From assembly GCA_024642245.1 (NCBI GenBank), contig JAHEBM010000018.1, positions 1 through 60,066 on the forward strand: a stretch of 60,066 bases of DNA, given 5' to 3'. This document shows, one piece after another, positions 28,544 to 37,244 of the stretch. Position 1 is the stretch's first letter; each line of letters begins with the position of its first letter. The notes under the pieces were generated by a model that was not told where the DNA came from, did not search any database, and saw only the letters and a list, made by a program, of their open reading frames with translations. The position numbers and the translations under genes were made by a program. The DNA is from Haliea sp. (lineage in GTDB: Bacteria; Pseudomonadota; Gammaproteobacteria; Pseudomonadales; Halieaceae).

Positions 28544-28562
28544 CCCCGGGACTTTCCCGGGG
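28544..28562 (-). terminator. Candidate Rho-independent terminator
   Basis: An 8-base-pair stem CCCCGGGA/TCCCGGGG with a 3-base loop lies 8 bases beyond the stop codon of the small secreted protein gene. On the minus strand it is followed by CGATTTTC, giving a short T-run. Its place and shape fit a terminator for that gene. Confidence 0.6.
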
Positions 28563-28569
28563 ACCGCGG

Positions 28570-28908
28570 TTAGTGCCCGGATTTCTGGGGCTTGTTCTTG
28601 CTGCCCGCCGGAGCCGACATACCCTGGGGCCCGGCCTTGCCGGAACCGCCGGCCTTGCCTGGCTGCTGCCCGGCCTGCTTTGCCGCGCCTTCGGACTGCG
28701 CCCGATCCTGCACCGTCTTGCGGTACTGCTCGGTAATTTCCTTGCGCTGCTGATCGCCGGTGGCCTGCTTCATGCGGTCCTGGTACTCGAGCCTCTCCTG
28801 CGCCGTCAATTGATCCTGCAGGCCCTGGTCCAGACCCTGTCCCTGGGCCGCTGCGAACGATGAGGCGCCCAGTAATGCGACTGCCCAAAATAACCGTTTG
28901 TAGTTCAT
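28570..28908 (-). CDS. Small secreted protein of unknown function
   Basis: A 112-residue protein with a clear signal peptide (cleavage probably after AAA near residue 21). The mature part is a highly charged helical stretch rich in Gln, Glu and Arg (LTAQERLEYQDRMKQATGDQ). It ends in a low-complexity tail rich in Gly, Lys, Pro and Ser that is probably disordered. An ATG is preceded by a GGAGGAAAT-like ribosome binding site. I recognise no domain; the helical part resembles small periplasmic proteins that coat or chaperone other molecules, but no function can be assigned. Confidence 0.65.
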   Translation of the reverse strand: MNYKRLFWAVALLGASSFAAAQGQGLDQGLQDQLTAQERLEYQDRMKQATGDQQRKEITEQYRKTVQDRAQSEGAAKQAGQQPGKAGGSGKAGPQGMSAPAGSKNKPQKSGH

Positions 28909-29040
28909 ATTTCCTCCGGATATATCTTTAGATCCTTTGGGTATATTAGAACAGGCAGCCGGCGTCGGCTTTGATCTGGCTCAATGGAAGGCGCTGTCGC
29001 AATGAAGACCCAAGGCAACCGGGCCGCGCGGCCCCCGCCC

Positions 29041-29496
29041 CTACCGGCGGGCCTTGAAAAAGGACTGCAGGCGCGCGGCGCTGGCGTCGGCCATTACGCC
29101 CCCTCGCCAATTCACCCTGTGGTTGAACCAGGGCTCGTCAAACATCCGGCAGCGGCTGCAGGCGACTCCCGCCTTGGGCTCGGCAGCGGCGAACACCAGT
29201 TCCGCAATACGGGCGTGCACCAGAGCGCCCGCGCACATGGCACAGGGCTCCAGGGTGACATACAGCGTGGCGCCCGGAAGACGGTAATTTCCCACCTGCC
29301 GCGCGGCTGCGCGCAGGGCGACGATTTCGGCGTGCGCCGTGGGGTCGTTGGCAGCGATAACCTGGTTCCAGCCCTCACCCAGCAGCTCACCATCGCGAAC
29401 CACCAGGGCGCCGACCGGAACCTCGTCCAGCGCGGCGGCCTGATCCGCCAGTTCCAGCGCCGCCTGCATCCAGCGCTCGTGCTCCGCTTCGCTCAA
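29041..29496 (-). CDS. tadA: tRNA-specific adenosine deaminase
   Basis: TadA converts wobble adenosine 34 to inosine in tRNA-Arg(ACG). The 151-residue protein has the zinc deaminase motifs: His55 and catalytic Glu57 in HAE, and Cys85/Cys88 in PCAMC. Downstream AACSR-like VACSRCRMFDEPWFNHRV and the terminal helix are typical of TadA. The start is probably TTG at 29496, with GTGGA upstream; the next in-frame ATG would remove part of the first helix. Confidence 0.95.
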   Translation of the reverse strand: MSEAEHERWMQAALELADQAAALDEVPVGALVVRDGELLGEGWNQVIAANDPTAHAEIVALRAAARQVGNYRLPGATLYVTLEPCAMCAGALVHARIAELVFAAAEPKAGVACSRCRMFDEPWFNHRVNWRGGVMADASAARLQSFFKARR

Positions 29497-29877
29497 AGGA
29501 TTATTTCCACCGTGTTACCCGTTGCCGCATCAAGTGCTGAAAAAAAATCGTGCAAAAATACATCGCGTTACCCTGCGGTGCACAACCCCACTTTAATGAC
29601 ACCGTATCCCACTGGCAGATCGTGGACATCGCACACGCCTCAAGCTCGATGCCGCACCTGACGCCACCGGCTGTCGCAGTGTTCACGGACGTGTTTGCCG
29701 CAGGGCAAACTGATGATACCGGGCGTACTCCCTATCCGCCAGCGGCAGGGTCACCGGGTAGAACAGGAGACGGTATTGGCCCGGCAGTAATTATTGCCTG
29801 CGGGTTTGTGATATAAACTAGCCCCGGATCGCGACGGGGAAATCCGTTCCCGCTACCGCCTGACTGAGACCCGCACA
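29497..29877. other. Intergenic region between tadA and the RND operon
   Basis: These 381 bases hold no gene I can support. A plus-strand reading frame of 88 codons (29550-29816) has no recognisable domain and runs through the promoter of the next operon. The last 100 bases carry the efflux promoter and a palindrome, described separately. The part next to tadA has an A-run near 29540 but no clear element. Confidence 0.5.
29783..29817 (+). promoter_or_regulatory. Extended -10 promoter and overlapping palindrome of the RND operon
   Basis: TGATATAAA (ending 29817) fits an extended -10 element about 60 bases before the adaptor gene. Just upstream, in the -35 region, GGCAGTAATTATTGCC (29783-29798) is a palindrome with one mismatched pair. 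This layout is what a repressed efflux promoter would show, but no repressor gene is adjacent. Confidence 0.4.
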
Positions 29878-30945
29878 ATGCCCGAACGCTTGAAAAAACT
29901 GCTTGTACCCCTGGGGGTACTGGTCTTCGCGGTGGTCATTGCCCGGATCATGGTGAGCTCGCGCCATACGCTCGAGGGGGCGGCTGCCCAGTTGCCCCTG
30001 CCCAGCGTGCAGACCACAGCGGTGGAACTTGGCGATGTCACACCCTCTATCGTCGCCTATGGCAACGTCAATGCCCGGTACCAACTGGAGCTGGCGACGG
30101 AGGTGACCGGCCGGGTTGTCTGGGCAGCGCCCGAATTCGAACCGGGGCACACGGTTGCCGCGGGCCAGGTACTGCTGCGGATCGACCCGCTCAGCTATCG
30201 GCTGGAACTGGCACAGGCCAGGGCGGCGCTGGCGAATGCCGAGCTGCAGCTGGCGGATGCCAGGGCGCTCAAGCGCAGGGCCCTGATTGTCGAGGGCGAA
30301 CTCGTTATCGAAGCCGCCAGGCAACGGGTGACCAAGGCGGAGCAGGATCTGGCATACACTGAGATCCGGGCGCCTTTCAATGGGGTCATCGACGAGCAGC
30401 TGGTGGAGTATGGCCAGTTTATTGCCACCGGCAGAACCGTCGCGCGATTTCTCAGTACCGATACCGCGGAAATAAGCCTGCAGGTACCGGCTTCCGAGGT
30501 GGGTTTCCTGGATCCCCTGGCAAGCGCCAGCGTGACCCTGTCCGCCAGAATCGGTGCTGAACAGCGTCACTGGCAGGCAAGCTTACTGCGTATCGAGTCG
30601 CGTGTGGACCAGCGGACCCGGGTTGTTCCTGTTGTCGTCGAGGTGACCTCGCCCTACGATGCCGGCCAGCATCAGCATGTGCTCCCGCTTGGGCTGTTTG
30701 TGCAGGCAGCGATACCCGGCAAGCCGATAAGCGGCGCTGTCCGCCTGCCGGCCTCCGCCCTGCAGGCGGATAATTCGGTGTTCGTGGTAGTTGCTGACGC
30801 CCTGCAGCGCCGACAGGTAAATATCGCTTATCGCGAGGGTAACACCGCCGTTATCGACGCGGGGCTCAAGGCGGGTGACCAGGTGGTCGTCAACCGCCTG
30901 GAAGTCATGTTTGAAGGCATGAAGGTCGCCCGTAGCCATGGCTGA
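29878..30945 (+). CDS. RND efflux periplasmic adaptor subunit
   Basis: A 355-residue membrane fusion protein linking an RND pump to an outer-membrane channel. It has one N-terminal helix (about 8-24), the lipoyl half-motifs TEVTGRVVWAAPEFEPGHTVAAGQVLLRID and TEIRAPFNGVIDEQLVEYGQFI flanking a helical hairpin, then beta-barrel and membrane-proximal domains. The end overlaps the pump gene by 8 bases. No TolC-like gene follows, so the pump must borrow a channel. Substrates are unknown. Confidence 0.92.
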   Translation: MPERLKKLLVPLGVLVFAVVIARIMVSSRHTLEGAAAQLPLPSVQTTAVELGDVTPSIVAYGNVNARYQLELATEVTGRVVWAAPEFEPGHTVAAGQVLLRIDPLSYRLELAQARAALANAELQLADARALKRRALIVEGELVIEAARQRVTKAEQDLAYTEIRAPFNGVIDEQLVEYGQFIATGRTVARFLSTDTAEISLQVPASEVGFLDPLASASVTLSARIGAEQRHWQASLLRIESRVDQRTRVVPVVVEVTSPYDAGQHQHVLPLGLFVQAAIPGKPISGAVRLPASALQADNSVFVVVADALQRRQVNIAYREGNTAVIDAGLKAGDQVVVNRLEVMFEGMKVARSHG

Positions 30946-33900
30946 GTCCCGGTATCACAATGAGGGCGGCCCCATTGGCTGGATGGCGTCCAATCCCATC
31001 GCGGCGAACCTGCTGCTGGTGATTGTTTTGATCGCCGGGTATATCGCCATCGGCGGTATTCGCAAGGAAGTATTCCCGAGTTTTCCCACCGACACATTCA
31101 CCGTCACCGTGCCCTATCCCGGGAGTTCCCCGGAGGAAGTGGAGCAGGGCATCGTACTCAAGATCGAGGAAGAGCTGCGGGATATAGTCGGGATTAAGGA
31201 GATTCGCAGCACCGCGATGGAAGGTGCGGGCGTAATCACGGTGGAGATGGAACCCGGGAGCGATATCGGCAAAGCACTTAACCAGGCCAAGGTGCGCGTC
31301 GATAGCATCCCCGCTTTTCCACTGGATGCAGAAGAGCCGATAGTAGAAGAAGTGCTCAGCCGTGGCTATGCCATGCGCGTGAGCGTTTACGGCAAGCTCG
31401 ACGAGGTGGGACTCAAGCAGCTGGCAGACCAGATTCGCGAGGAAATCCTCGACCTGGATGGCATCAGCGAGATACGGGTACTCGGCGAACGTAACTATGA
31501 GATATCGATAGAGTTATCCAGCGCAGACCTGCGCCGCTACGGGCTGGACATAGACCAGGTCGTCACCGCGGTGAAGAGTCGCTCACGGGATCTGCCCGGC
31601 GGCGTTGTGCGCACCGAAAACGGCTCCATAAAACTACGCTCGGTTTCCCAGGCGTATACGGGACATGATTTTGCCGAGCTGACGCTGTTGTCCCGCGAGG
31701 ACGGCACCTCGATAAGGCTTGGCGATGTTGCCACGATAGTCGATGGCTTCGAGGACCAGCCCGTATTGAGTACCCTGAATGGCAGGCGGGCCATAACCCT
31801 GATAGTCGACAGGGTTGGCAACCAGGATGTCCTGCAGATTACCGACGAGCTGCGCAACTATATTGCCGAAAAGCAGGCCGGGCTGGCGGAGGGAGTCCAC
31901 ATTGTCGGCTGGATCGACGAGAGTAATATCCTGCGGGGTCGCATCGAGTTAATGCTGCGCAATGCCGCCCAGGGCGCAATTCTGGTTGTGCTGGCGCTGG
32001 CGCTGTTCCTCGATCTCGGCCTGGCGCTGTGGGTGATGCTCGGAGTGCCCTTTGCCATCATGGCCAGTCTCGCAACCATCTATTTTCTCGGGCTGCCGAT
32101 ATCAATAAATGTCCTGTCGGTATTCGCCTTCATCCTTGTCCTGGGCATCCTGGTTGATGACGGCATCGTTACCGCCGAGAGCGCCTATGCCTACCTGCAG
32201 GCGGAGGGCCCGGGTACACAAAGTATCGTGCGGGGGGTGCGCAGGGTGGCCACGGCCACGGTCTTCGGTGCGCTGACAACCATTATCGCCTTTGGCCCGG
32301 CGCTGTTCCTTTCCGACGGATTTGCACGGGTAATGACGCATATCGGCCCCGTCGTCATGCTCTGTATATTCTTCTCACTGCTGGAAACCAAGCTGATCCT
32401 TCCCGCGCACCTGCGCCATATCCGCATCCGCGGGCAAGCCTCGGCTGGCTGGCGAGGCGCAGTGCACAAGGTCCAGAACAGGTTTTCCTCTGGCATGACC
32501 GGCTTCGCCGAGGGTCCCTATCGCCGCTTGTTGCAGTATTGCTTCCACCACCGGTACACCACGGTTGCCGTATTTATCGCGATTCTTATTATTTGTATGG
32601 CGCTGGTCCCCTCGGGAATCGTCAGGTTCGTTTTCTTCCCGAACGTTCCCTCTGACCAGATCATGGTAAGCCTGGAAATGCCCCAGGGAACCGCCTGGGA
32701 AAGAACCCACGACTACGCGCGGCGCATCGAATCGGCGGCCAGGAAGATGAACGAACGTTACCTGGAGGCTGCCGATACGACCGAGGATGTCATCAGGCAA
32801 CTGATGGTGGTGTCGGAAACGGATACCAGCGCGAGTGTGGATATTGACCTGGTACCCAGCGAGCAACGCACAATAAGTTCGGTGGTACTCGCACAGTGGT
32901 TGCGCGAGGAACTGGGCCTGCTGGAGGGCGTACGTGAGCTTTCCATCGACGCGGTTGCAGGTCCTCCGGGCTCCGCATTGGAAGTGGAGCTGACTGGCCA
33001 GAACCTCGACACAATGCGGCTGGCCGCTCGGGACCTCAAGCGGTCACTGGCGCAAGTGCGTGGTTTGCAGGATATCAGTGACAGCTTCAATGCAGGCGGC
33101 AAGGAACTGGATATTCATGTGACGGCCGAGGGCGAGGCCCTGGGGCTAGGGGACGTGGACCTGGCCCGGCAGGTGCGACAGGCGTATTTCGGCGCAGAGG
33201 TCCAGCGCGTCCAGCGCGGCAGGGACGAGGTACGGGTTTATGTCCGCCTGCCCCAGGAAGACCGCTCCCGCCTCGACAGCTTGCAGTCGCTGTGGATCCG
33301 CTTGCCCGATGGTCGCAAGGTGCCTTTTCCCGTGGTGGGCGAAGCGCGCGAGCAGGCGGGCCTGAGCGTGATCAACCGTATCGACCGCAAGCGTGTCGTC
33401 ACCGTAAAGGCAGATATCAATAAGCGGGTGCTCGAACCGGGTGAGGTAACCACCCTGCTCAGGGCCGAACTGCTTCCCGCGCTTATGAAAAAATACCCCG
33501 GACTCCACTACAAGTTCGCCGGTCAGGCAGAGGACGAGCAGAAGACCTCCGCATCCCTGAGTTACGGCCTGGTGATAATCCTGTTGATGATATACGGCGC
33601 CCTGGCCATCCCCCTGAAGAGTTACATAGAGCCCCTGCTGATCATGGCGGTCATCCCCTTTGGCATCATCGGCGCGATTATCGGCCACCTGGTGCTGGGA
33701 AAAGACATCAGTATCCTGTCGGTGATCGGCATCGTGGGCCTGGTTGGGGTCGTCGTGAACGACAGCCTGGTCATGGTCGACTTTATCAATCACTACATCG
33801 ATGAAGGTCACGACTGGCGTTCGGCGGTGCTGGAGGCCGGACCGAGCCGGTTCCGCGCCGTGATGCTGACATCCGTCACGACGTTTCTCGGCTTGCTGCC

Positions 33901-34084
33901 CATACAGATGGAAACGTCTATCCAGTCTGAGTTCGTCAAGCCCATGGCGATATCGGTGGCCTTCGGCGTGATGTTCGCCACCTTTGTAACGCTGATACTG
34001 GTACCGGTGCTTTACTATATCGCCAAGGACCTGGAGCGCCTGGTGGCAAATGGCCGTGAAGGTGTACCCGCCCAAACCGGCTGA
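30938..34084 (+). CDS. RND family efflux transporter permease
   Basis: A 1048-residue proton-driven inner-membrane pump with the standard two-fold repeat: twelve helices and two large periplasmic loops. The proton-relay acidic pair is in the fourth helix (GILVDDGIVTAESA). The matching tenth-helix motif is GLVGVVVNDSLVMVDFIN, with asparagine rather than the AcrB-type lysine, as in many non-AcrB branches. It is translationally coupled to the adaptor upstream. The branch resembles uncharacterised pumps of marine gammaproteobacteria; substrate range cannot be inferred. Confidence 0.95.
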   Translation: MAESRYHNEGGPIGWMASNPIAANLLLVIVLIAGYIAIGGIRKEVFPSFPTDTFTVTVPYPGSSPEEVEQGIVLKIEEELRDIVGIKEIRSTAMEGAGVITVEMEPGSDIGKALNQAKVRVDSIPAFPLDAEEPIVEEVLSRGYAMRVSVYGKLDEVGLKQLADQIREEILDLDGISEIRVLGERNYEISIELSSADLRRYGLDIDQVVTAVKSRSRDLPGGVVRTENGSIKLRSVSQAYTGHDFAELTLLSREDGTSIRLGDVATIVDGFEDQPVLSTLNGRRAITLIVDRVGNQDVLQITDELRNYIAEKQAGLAEGVHIVGWIDESNILRGRIELMLRNAAQGAILVVLALALFLDLGLALWVMLGVPFAIMASLATIYFLGLPISINVLSVFAFILVLGILVDDGIVTAESAYAYLQAEGPGTQSIVRGVRRVATATVFGALTTIIAFGPALFLSDGFARVMTHIGPVVMLCIFFSLLETKLILPAHLRHIRIRGQASAGWRGAVHKVQNRFSSGMTGFAEGPYRRLLQYCFHHRYTTVAVFIAILIICMALVPSGIVRFVFFPNVPSDQIMVSLEMPQGTAWERTHDYARRIESAARKMNERYLEAADTTEDVIRQLMVVSETDTSASVDIDLVPSEQRTISSVVLAQWLREELGLLEGVRELSIDAVAGPPGSALEVELTGQNLDTMRLAARDLKRSLAQVRGLQDISDSFNAGGKELDIHVTAEGEALGLGDVDLARQVRQAYFGAEVQRVQRGRDEVRVYVRLPQEDRSRLDSLQSLWIRLPDGRKVPFPVVGEAREQAGLSVINRIDRKRVVTVKADINKRVLEPGEVTTLLRAELLPALMKKYPGLHYKFAGQAEDEQKTSASLSYGLVIILLMIYGALAIPLKSYIEPLLIMAVIPFGIIGAIIGHLVLGKDISILSVIGIVGLVGVVVNDSLVMVDFINHYIDEGHDWRSAVLEAGPSRFRAVMLTSVTTFLGLLPIQMETSIQSEFVKPMAISVAFGVMFATFVTLILVPVLYYIAKDLERLVANGREGVPAQTG

Positions 34085-34197
34085 CCGGTAAAGACCCGCG
34101 CTACTGTTAATGTCGATAATCTTGGCCGGATAGGTTCTGGCCGCGCTGGGCCTACAGCGAAACCCCACCGCAACAACAATGGCCAAGTATCAGCGCG

Positions 34198-34542
34198 ATG
34201 AAAGTACCTTTTGACGCCATCCGCAGAAAACTGCCGACGGCAACCCCGGTCACCGCGCCGGAACAACGCCGGGAGCAAATCGCCTCGCGGCACCTACCAT
34301 ATCACCGCACACTCGCTGGCCCAGGCGACGCTGAACGCGCCGCAAAAGGCGAGTCGGACATGGCTTACCTTGTGGGCGACGACGACCACCCCTTGCTCCC
34401 CAACGTGATCCTGTTTGCCGGTCCCGGGGCAACCATCAGCTACGAACCTGATCCAGCGAACATGGCGTTGCTGGATTACGACCGGCAGCAGATCAAGGCA
34501 CAGATACGCGACATAGCCGCTGCTACATTACCTGCGAGCTAG
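34198..34542 (+). CDS. Hypothetical protein
   Basis: An open frame of 114 codons begins with ATG after the RND gene. The predicted protein is soluble, with a basic N-terminal half and an acidic C-terminal half (DDDHPLLPNVILFAGPGATISYEP). No domain, signal peptide or good ribosome binding site is visible. It may be a small real gene or a chance frame in GC-rich DNA. Confidence 0.35.
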   Translation: MKVPFDAIRRKLPTATPVTAPEQRREQIASRHLPYHRTLAGPGDAERAAKGESDMAYLVGDDDHPLLPNVILFAGPGATISYEPDPANMALLDYDRQQIKAQIRDIAAATLPAS

Positions 34543-34617
34543 CCTACAAGGAAATGGCCGGCCAGGCAGTGTGCGAACCGACTGCCGCTAAAATGCGTAG
34601 CGCGAGGGTCTTGCCAA

Positions 34618-35361
34618 TCAGCGCTGATTGTCCGGGCGGCGACGCAACAACCGGGAGGTCATGGCCCAGAAAATAACACCACTGAGCGCCACTAACAGTC
34701 CCAGCGCCGCGGCCGATTGAAGCAGTGGTGTGTTGAAATCGTCACGCGCTTCGAAGTCCATGATATGCAACATCCACAAAAAATCGAATAGGCGCCAACG
34801 GACTGTGCGACGCGCCAGCAATTCTCCCGTCCAGGGGTCGAAGTAGAGGTTCAGTGACTCGGGTTTTTCGAAACTCACTCGCCAGACCGGTAGCTGATGC
34901 CCACGGATTTCACTGTCGGCGGGAACCGCGTCCAGGAGTTCCGCCGACACTATCTGCGCAGGTTCGATCAAAATCGACTGCGCCAGGTCGCGGACAGCGG
35001 ATTCATCCAGTCGCGGCGCAATCAGGCCGCTGGCCCCATCGACCAGCCGGGAAAATCCCACGCCATGAGCAGATCCGGCCAGCTGGTACCAGGTCGAGCC
35101 ATAGCGCTGCACCAGCGAAAGCTTGCGAAAAGCAAACGGTCCCTCCAGTTCAGCCGTGACCGCAGCCCAGGCCTGGGCCGGTGTCACGCCCCCCGGCAAG
35201 GCTTCCGGATCAGGCACGGCAGGCGACAGGGTCAGGTGATCGCCATGAATCACCTCAATCGGGAAAACGCTGAAATACAGTCCGCTGGCCATCCAGGCGA
35301 TAATCTGCAGCGCCATCAGCAGCCCCAGCCAACGGTGTAATTTACGGAAGAAAGGCTTCAC
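34618..35361 (-). CDS. PepSY domain membrane protein
   Basis: A 247-residue protein with an N-terminal helix (RWLGLLMALQIIAWMASGLYFSV region), a periplasmic PepSY-like domain (YFDPWTGELLARRTVRWRLFDFLWMLHIMDF), and a second helix near 215-237. PepSY-associated membrane proteins are linked to iron uptake, ferric reduction or flavin-linked redox at the envelope. A ferric-reductase-like protein lies 1.2 kb upstream on the same strand, with one gene between, which agrees loosely with such a role. The specific partner is unknown. Confidence 0.85.
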   Translation of the reverse strand: MKPFFRKLHRWLGLLMALQIIAWMASGLYFSVFPIEVIHGDHLTLSPAVPDPEALPGGVTPAQAWAAVTAELEGPFAFRKLSLVQRYGSTWYQLAGSAHGVGFSRLVDGASGLIAPRLDESAVRDLAQSILIEPAQIVSAELLDAVPADSEIRGHQLPVWRVSFEKPESLNLYFDPWTGELLARRTVRWRLFDFLWMLHIMDFEARDDFNTPLLQSAAALGLLVALSGVIFWAMTSRLLRRRPDNQR

Positions 35362-35550
35362 TGGAACACTCCGGCCTGGTCAGGCCCCAAAGCTTGGGCC
35401 ATTGCAAGGCGGAAGACAAGTTCGCTGGCAATTTCCGGGATCATGATGCCATGGGCACGCCATTGCTAGTCCCGTTACTGCTCTACCCCATCGAACTGGT
35501 CGGCCCGCCGAAGCTGTCCGCGCCTTGCCACTCCTCCATGGAAAAGTCGA

Positions 35551-36234
35551 CTATACGCGCGGGTCACTGTTGCGTCGCCCCGCCAGAAACAGCCCGACAG
35601 CCCCCATACAGACGACAAGCAGGAGGAGACCCAACTGCGGCAGCGTGGGAATTTCCGCAACAGCGCCAGTTCCGGTGCCGGGCTGCTGTTCACGGGTGAC
35701 CCTAAGGACATTTGAGACAACCCGCGAGGACTGGTTGAGAAGAAATTCAATTCCACTGCACAGTGGCGGTACCTGCGCTGACAGGGACAGGCAATTCATA
35801 TCATTGTAGGCGTGGTAACCATCCCCAAAGGCTATGTAGTCCACAGGGGCGTTCACCACGTTCTCAGGTACGGTGCTCATTATCAGGAAGAAGGCGTCGG
35901 TGATATTACCTGCGCTGTCGGTATTCACGCTAAATCCATCGACCAGGGTCGAGTGAATGCCTGAATTGCTGTTGTTGAAGGTGCGGATGCCGTCATTGAA
36001 CGAGTAAGCCGTGATCAGGCCGACGATATCCTGGTTATTCAGGTTGGGCGGCAGTGGCGCCGCGGTTGTGATAGTGCCGCTTATGAACATGCCGGGACTG
36101 AAGGCATTACCCGTCCCCGCATCGGGCACGAACACGGCATAGGGGTCGGTTGTAAATGTGTAGGTTACCGCGTTGGCGAGACTGGCAGGCAGTACCAGTG
36201 CAATGGTAACGATAGCGCTCACGAGCCATTTCAT
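35551..36234 (-). CDS. Secreted protein with IPTL-CTERM-like sorting signal
   Basis: A 227-residue exported protein. Residues 1-22 are a signal peptide ending LANA. The middle is rich in Asn, Thr, Ser and Gly with strand-like segments (TFTTDPYAVFVPDAGTG). The C terminus reads IPTLPQLG, then a hydrophobic helix and a GRR basic tail. That tripartite ending resembles the IPTL-CTERM signal handled by exosortase-type peptidases, though the usual tryptophan (IPTLxxWG) is replaced by leucine. No exosortase lies in the window. Surface attachment or secretion is inferred. Confidence 0.75.
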   Translation of the reverse strand: MKWLVSAIVTIALVLPASLANAVTYTFTTDPYAVFVPDAGTGNAFSPGMFISGTITTAAPLPPNLNNQDIVGLITAYSFNDGIRTFNNSNSGIHSTLVDGFSVNTDSAGNITDAFFLIMSTVPENVVNAPVDYIAFGDGYHAYNDMNCLSLSAQVPPLCSGIEFLLNQSSRVVSNVLRVTREQQPGTGTGAVAEIPTLPQLGLLLLVVCMGAVGLFLAGRRNSDPRV

Positions 36235-36284
36235 ACGACCACCCCCGTCTCACCCAGCCAATAAACCAACCGATCCGGACACAG

Positions 36285-36336
36285 CACTCGTGCCGACCCA
36301 ACTGACTCAGTTCACAGCCGGCACGAGTGGATTATA
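36285..36336 (-). promoter_or_regulatory. -10 element followed by nested palindrome upstream of the IPTL-CTERM gene
   Basis: On the minus strand a TATAAT (36331-36336) is followed at once by an inverted repeat with perfect 11-base arms, CACTCGTGCCG/CGGCACGAGTG (36285-36295 and 36319-36329). Its loop contains a second perfect palindrome, AACTGA-C-TCAGTT (36300-36312). A good -35 was not found. The remaining bases of the 36235-36534 gap show nothing else. Confidence 0.5.
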
Positions 36337-36534
36337 CTCCTGATATTCCCGGCCACCCATGGCCTTGAAACGCACCAGACCGCGATTTACGCATTACTTG
36401 ATCCAGATCCAGAAAACCTCCCATTACCGGTCTCGATAGCAGAAAACATGGGGGAATCAAGGAAGCGCTGACAACAGTCAGTTTCGCGCCAAACTGCGGT
36501 GGCCTGCCCCTTACCGCCAGGACAGCGGTGTTGA

Positions 36535-37122
36535 CTATTGCGTGCTACGGCCGGTGCGGCCCCTTCGGTAGGCAGCGATACGCAGTCCAAGCACCGCAAG
36601 GCAAAGGAGTAAACTCCAGGCGTTGTGGCTATCGGGCGGCAGGGTCGTGACCAGGAAAACCAGCCAAAGATAGTAACTGCCAATCTTGTGCAGCCATTTC
36701 CAGCGTTTTGGCCCAAGCAGCCGGACTGCTGCGTTATTTGAGGTGACGGTCATCAGGGCAAGAAAAGCATAAGCGATGGCGCCTGGCACAAGCGTACCCA
36801 GGCCGCGCTCCTGCCCGGCGACCCATGTGATACTGGAAAGCACCAGGACGAGGTGGGTGAAATGCACCATCGCGAAGCTCAATCCGATGTAACGCCGGTT
36901 GCGCATCAGGAAACGCGTGTATTGATTTGGCACCAGGCGCATCAGGCTGGAAGCGGCAAATGCAATGGCAAACAGGATGAAGGCCAGTTGCGCCGTTGGC
37001 TTCATCAGCAGCGGCAGGGCATCCAGGTAGCCCCCCGCAATGTACATCGCACTGGTAGTACCCACCAATAAAATCACGGCGACGGGTACCAGTAAGCGCT
37101 TTCCCTCAAGCCCGCGTAACAT
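36535..37122 (-). CDS. Ferric-reductase-like transmembrane protein
   Basis: A 195-residue protein with about six helices and the haem-coordinating layout of the ferric reductase/YedZ (MsrQ) superfamily. RRYIGLSFAMVHFTHLVLVL carries paired histidines, and RWKWLHKIGSYYLWLVFLV carries the second-helix histidine. The start at 37122 is preferred because AAGGA lies five bases upstream; earlier in-frame starts would add a basic N-terminal stretch. No MsrP-like catalytic partner is adjacent. It likely moves electrons across the membrane, acceptor unknown. Confidence 0.8.
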   Translation of the reverse strand: MLRGLEGKRLLVPVAVILLVGTTSAMYIAGGYLDALPLLMKPTAQLAFILFAIAFAASSLMRLVPNQYTRFLMRNRRYIGLSFAMVHFTHLVLVLSSITWVAGQERGLGTLVPGAIAYAFLALMTVTSNNAAVRLLGPKRWKWLHKIGSYYLWLVFLVTTLPPDSHNAWSLLLCLAVLGLRIAAYRRGRTGRSTQ

Positions 37123-37244
37123 GATCATCCTTTGCTGACCGAAACTCACCGGGGGACGCCCTGCCCGCTTTCGCACTGCGTGGGAACAGCGCCCGGGGGA
37201 AGCTCATTGGTTGCCTGCAGCCAGTTTTCAGCTCCAGGCCCTGC

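Noticed and set aside
29550-29816. 88-codon plus-strand gene between tadA and the RND operon
   Set aside because: No ribosome binding site, no domain and it reads through the promoter elements of the next operon.
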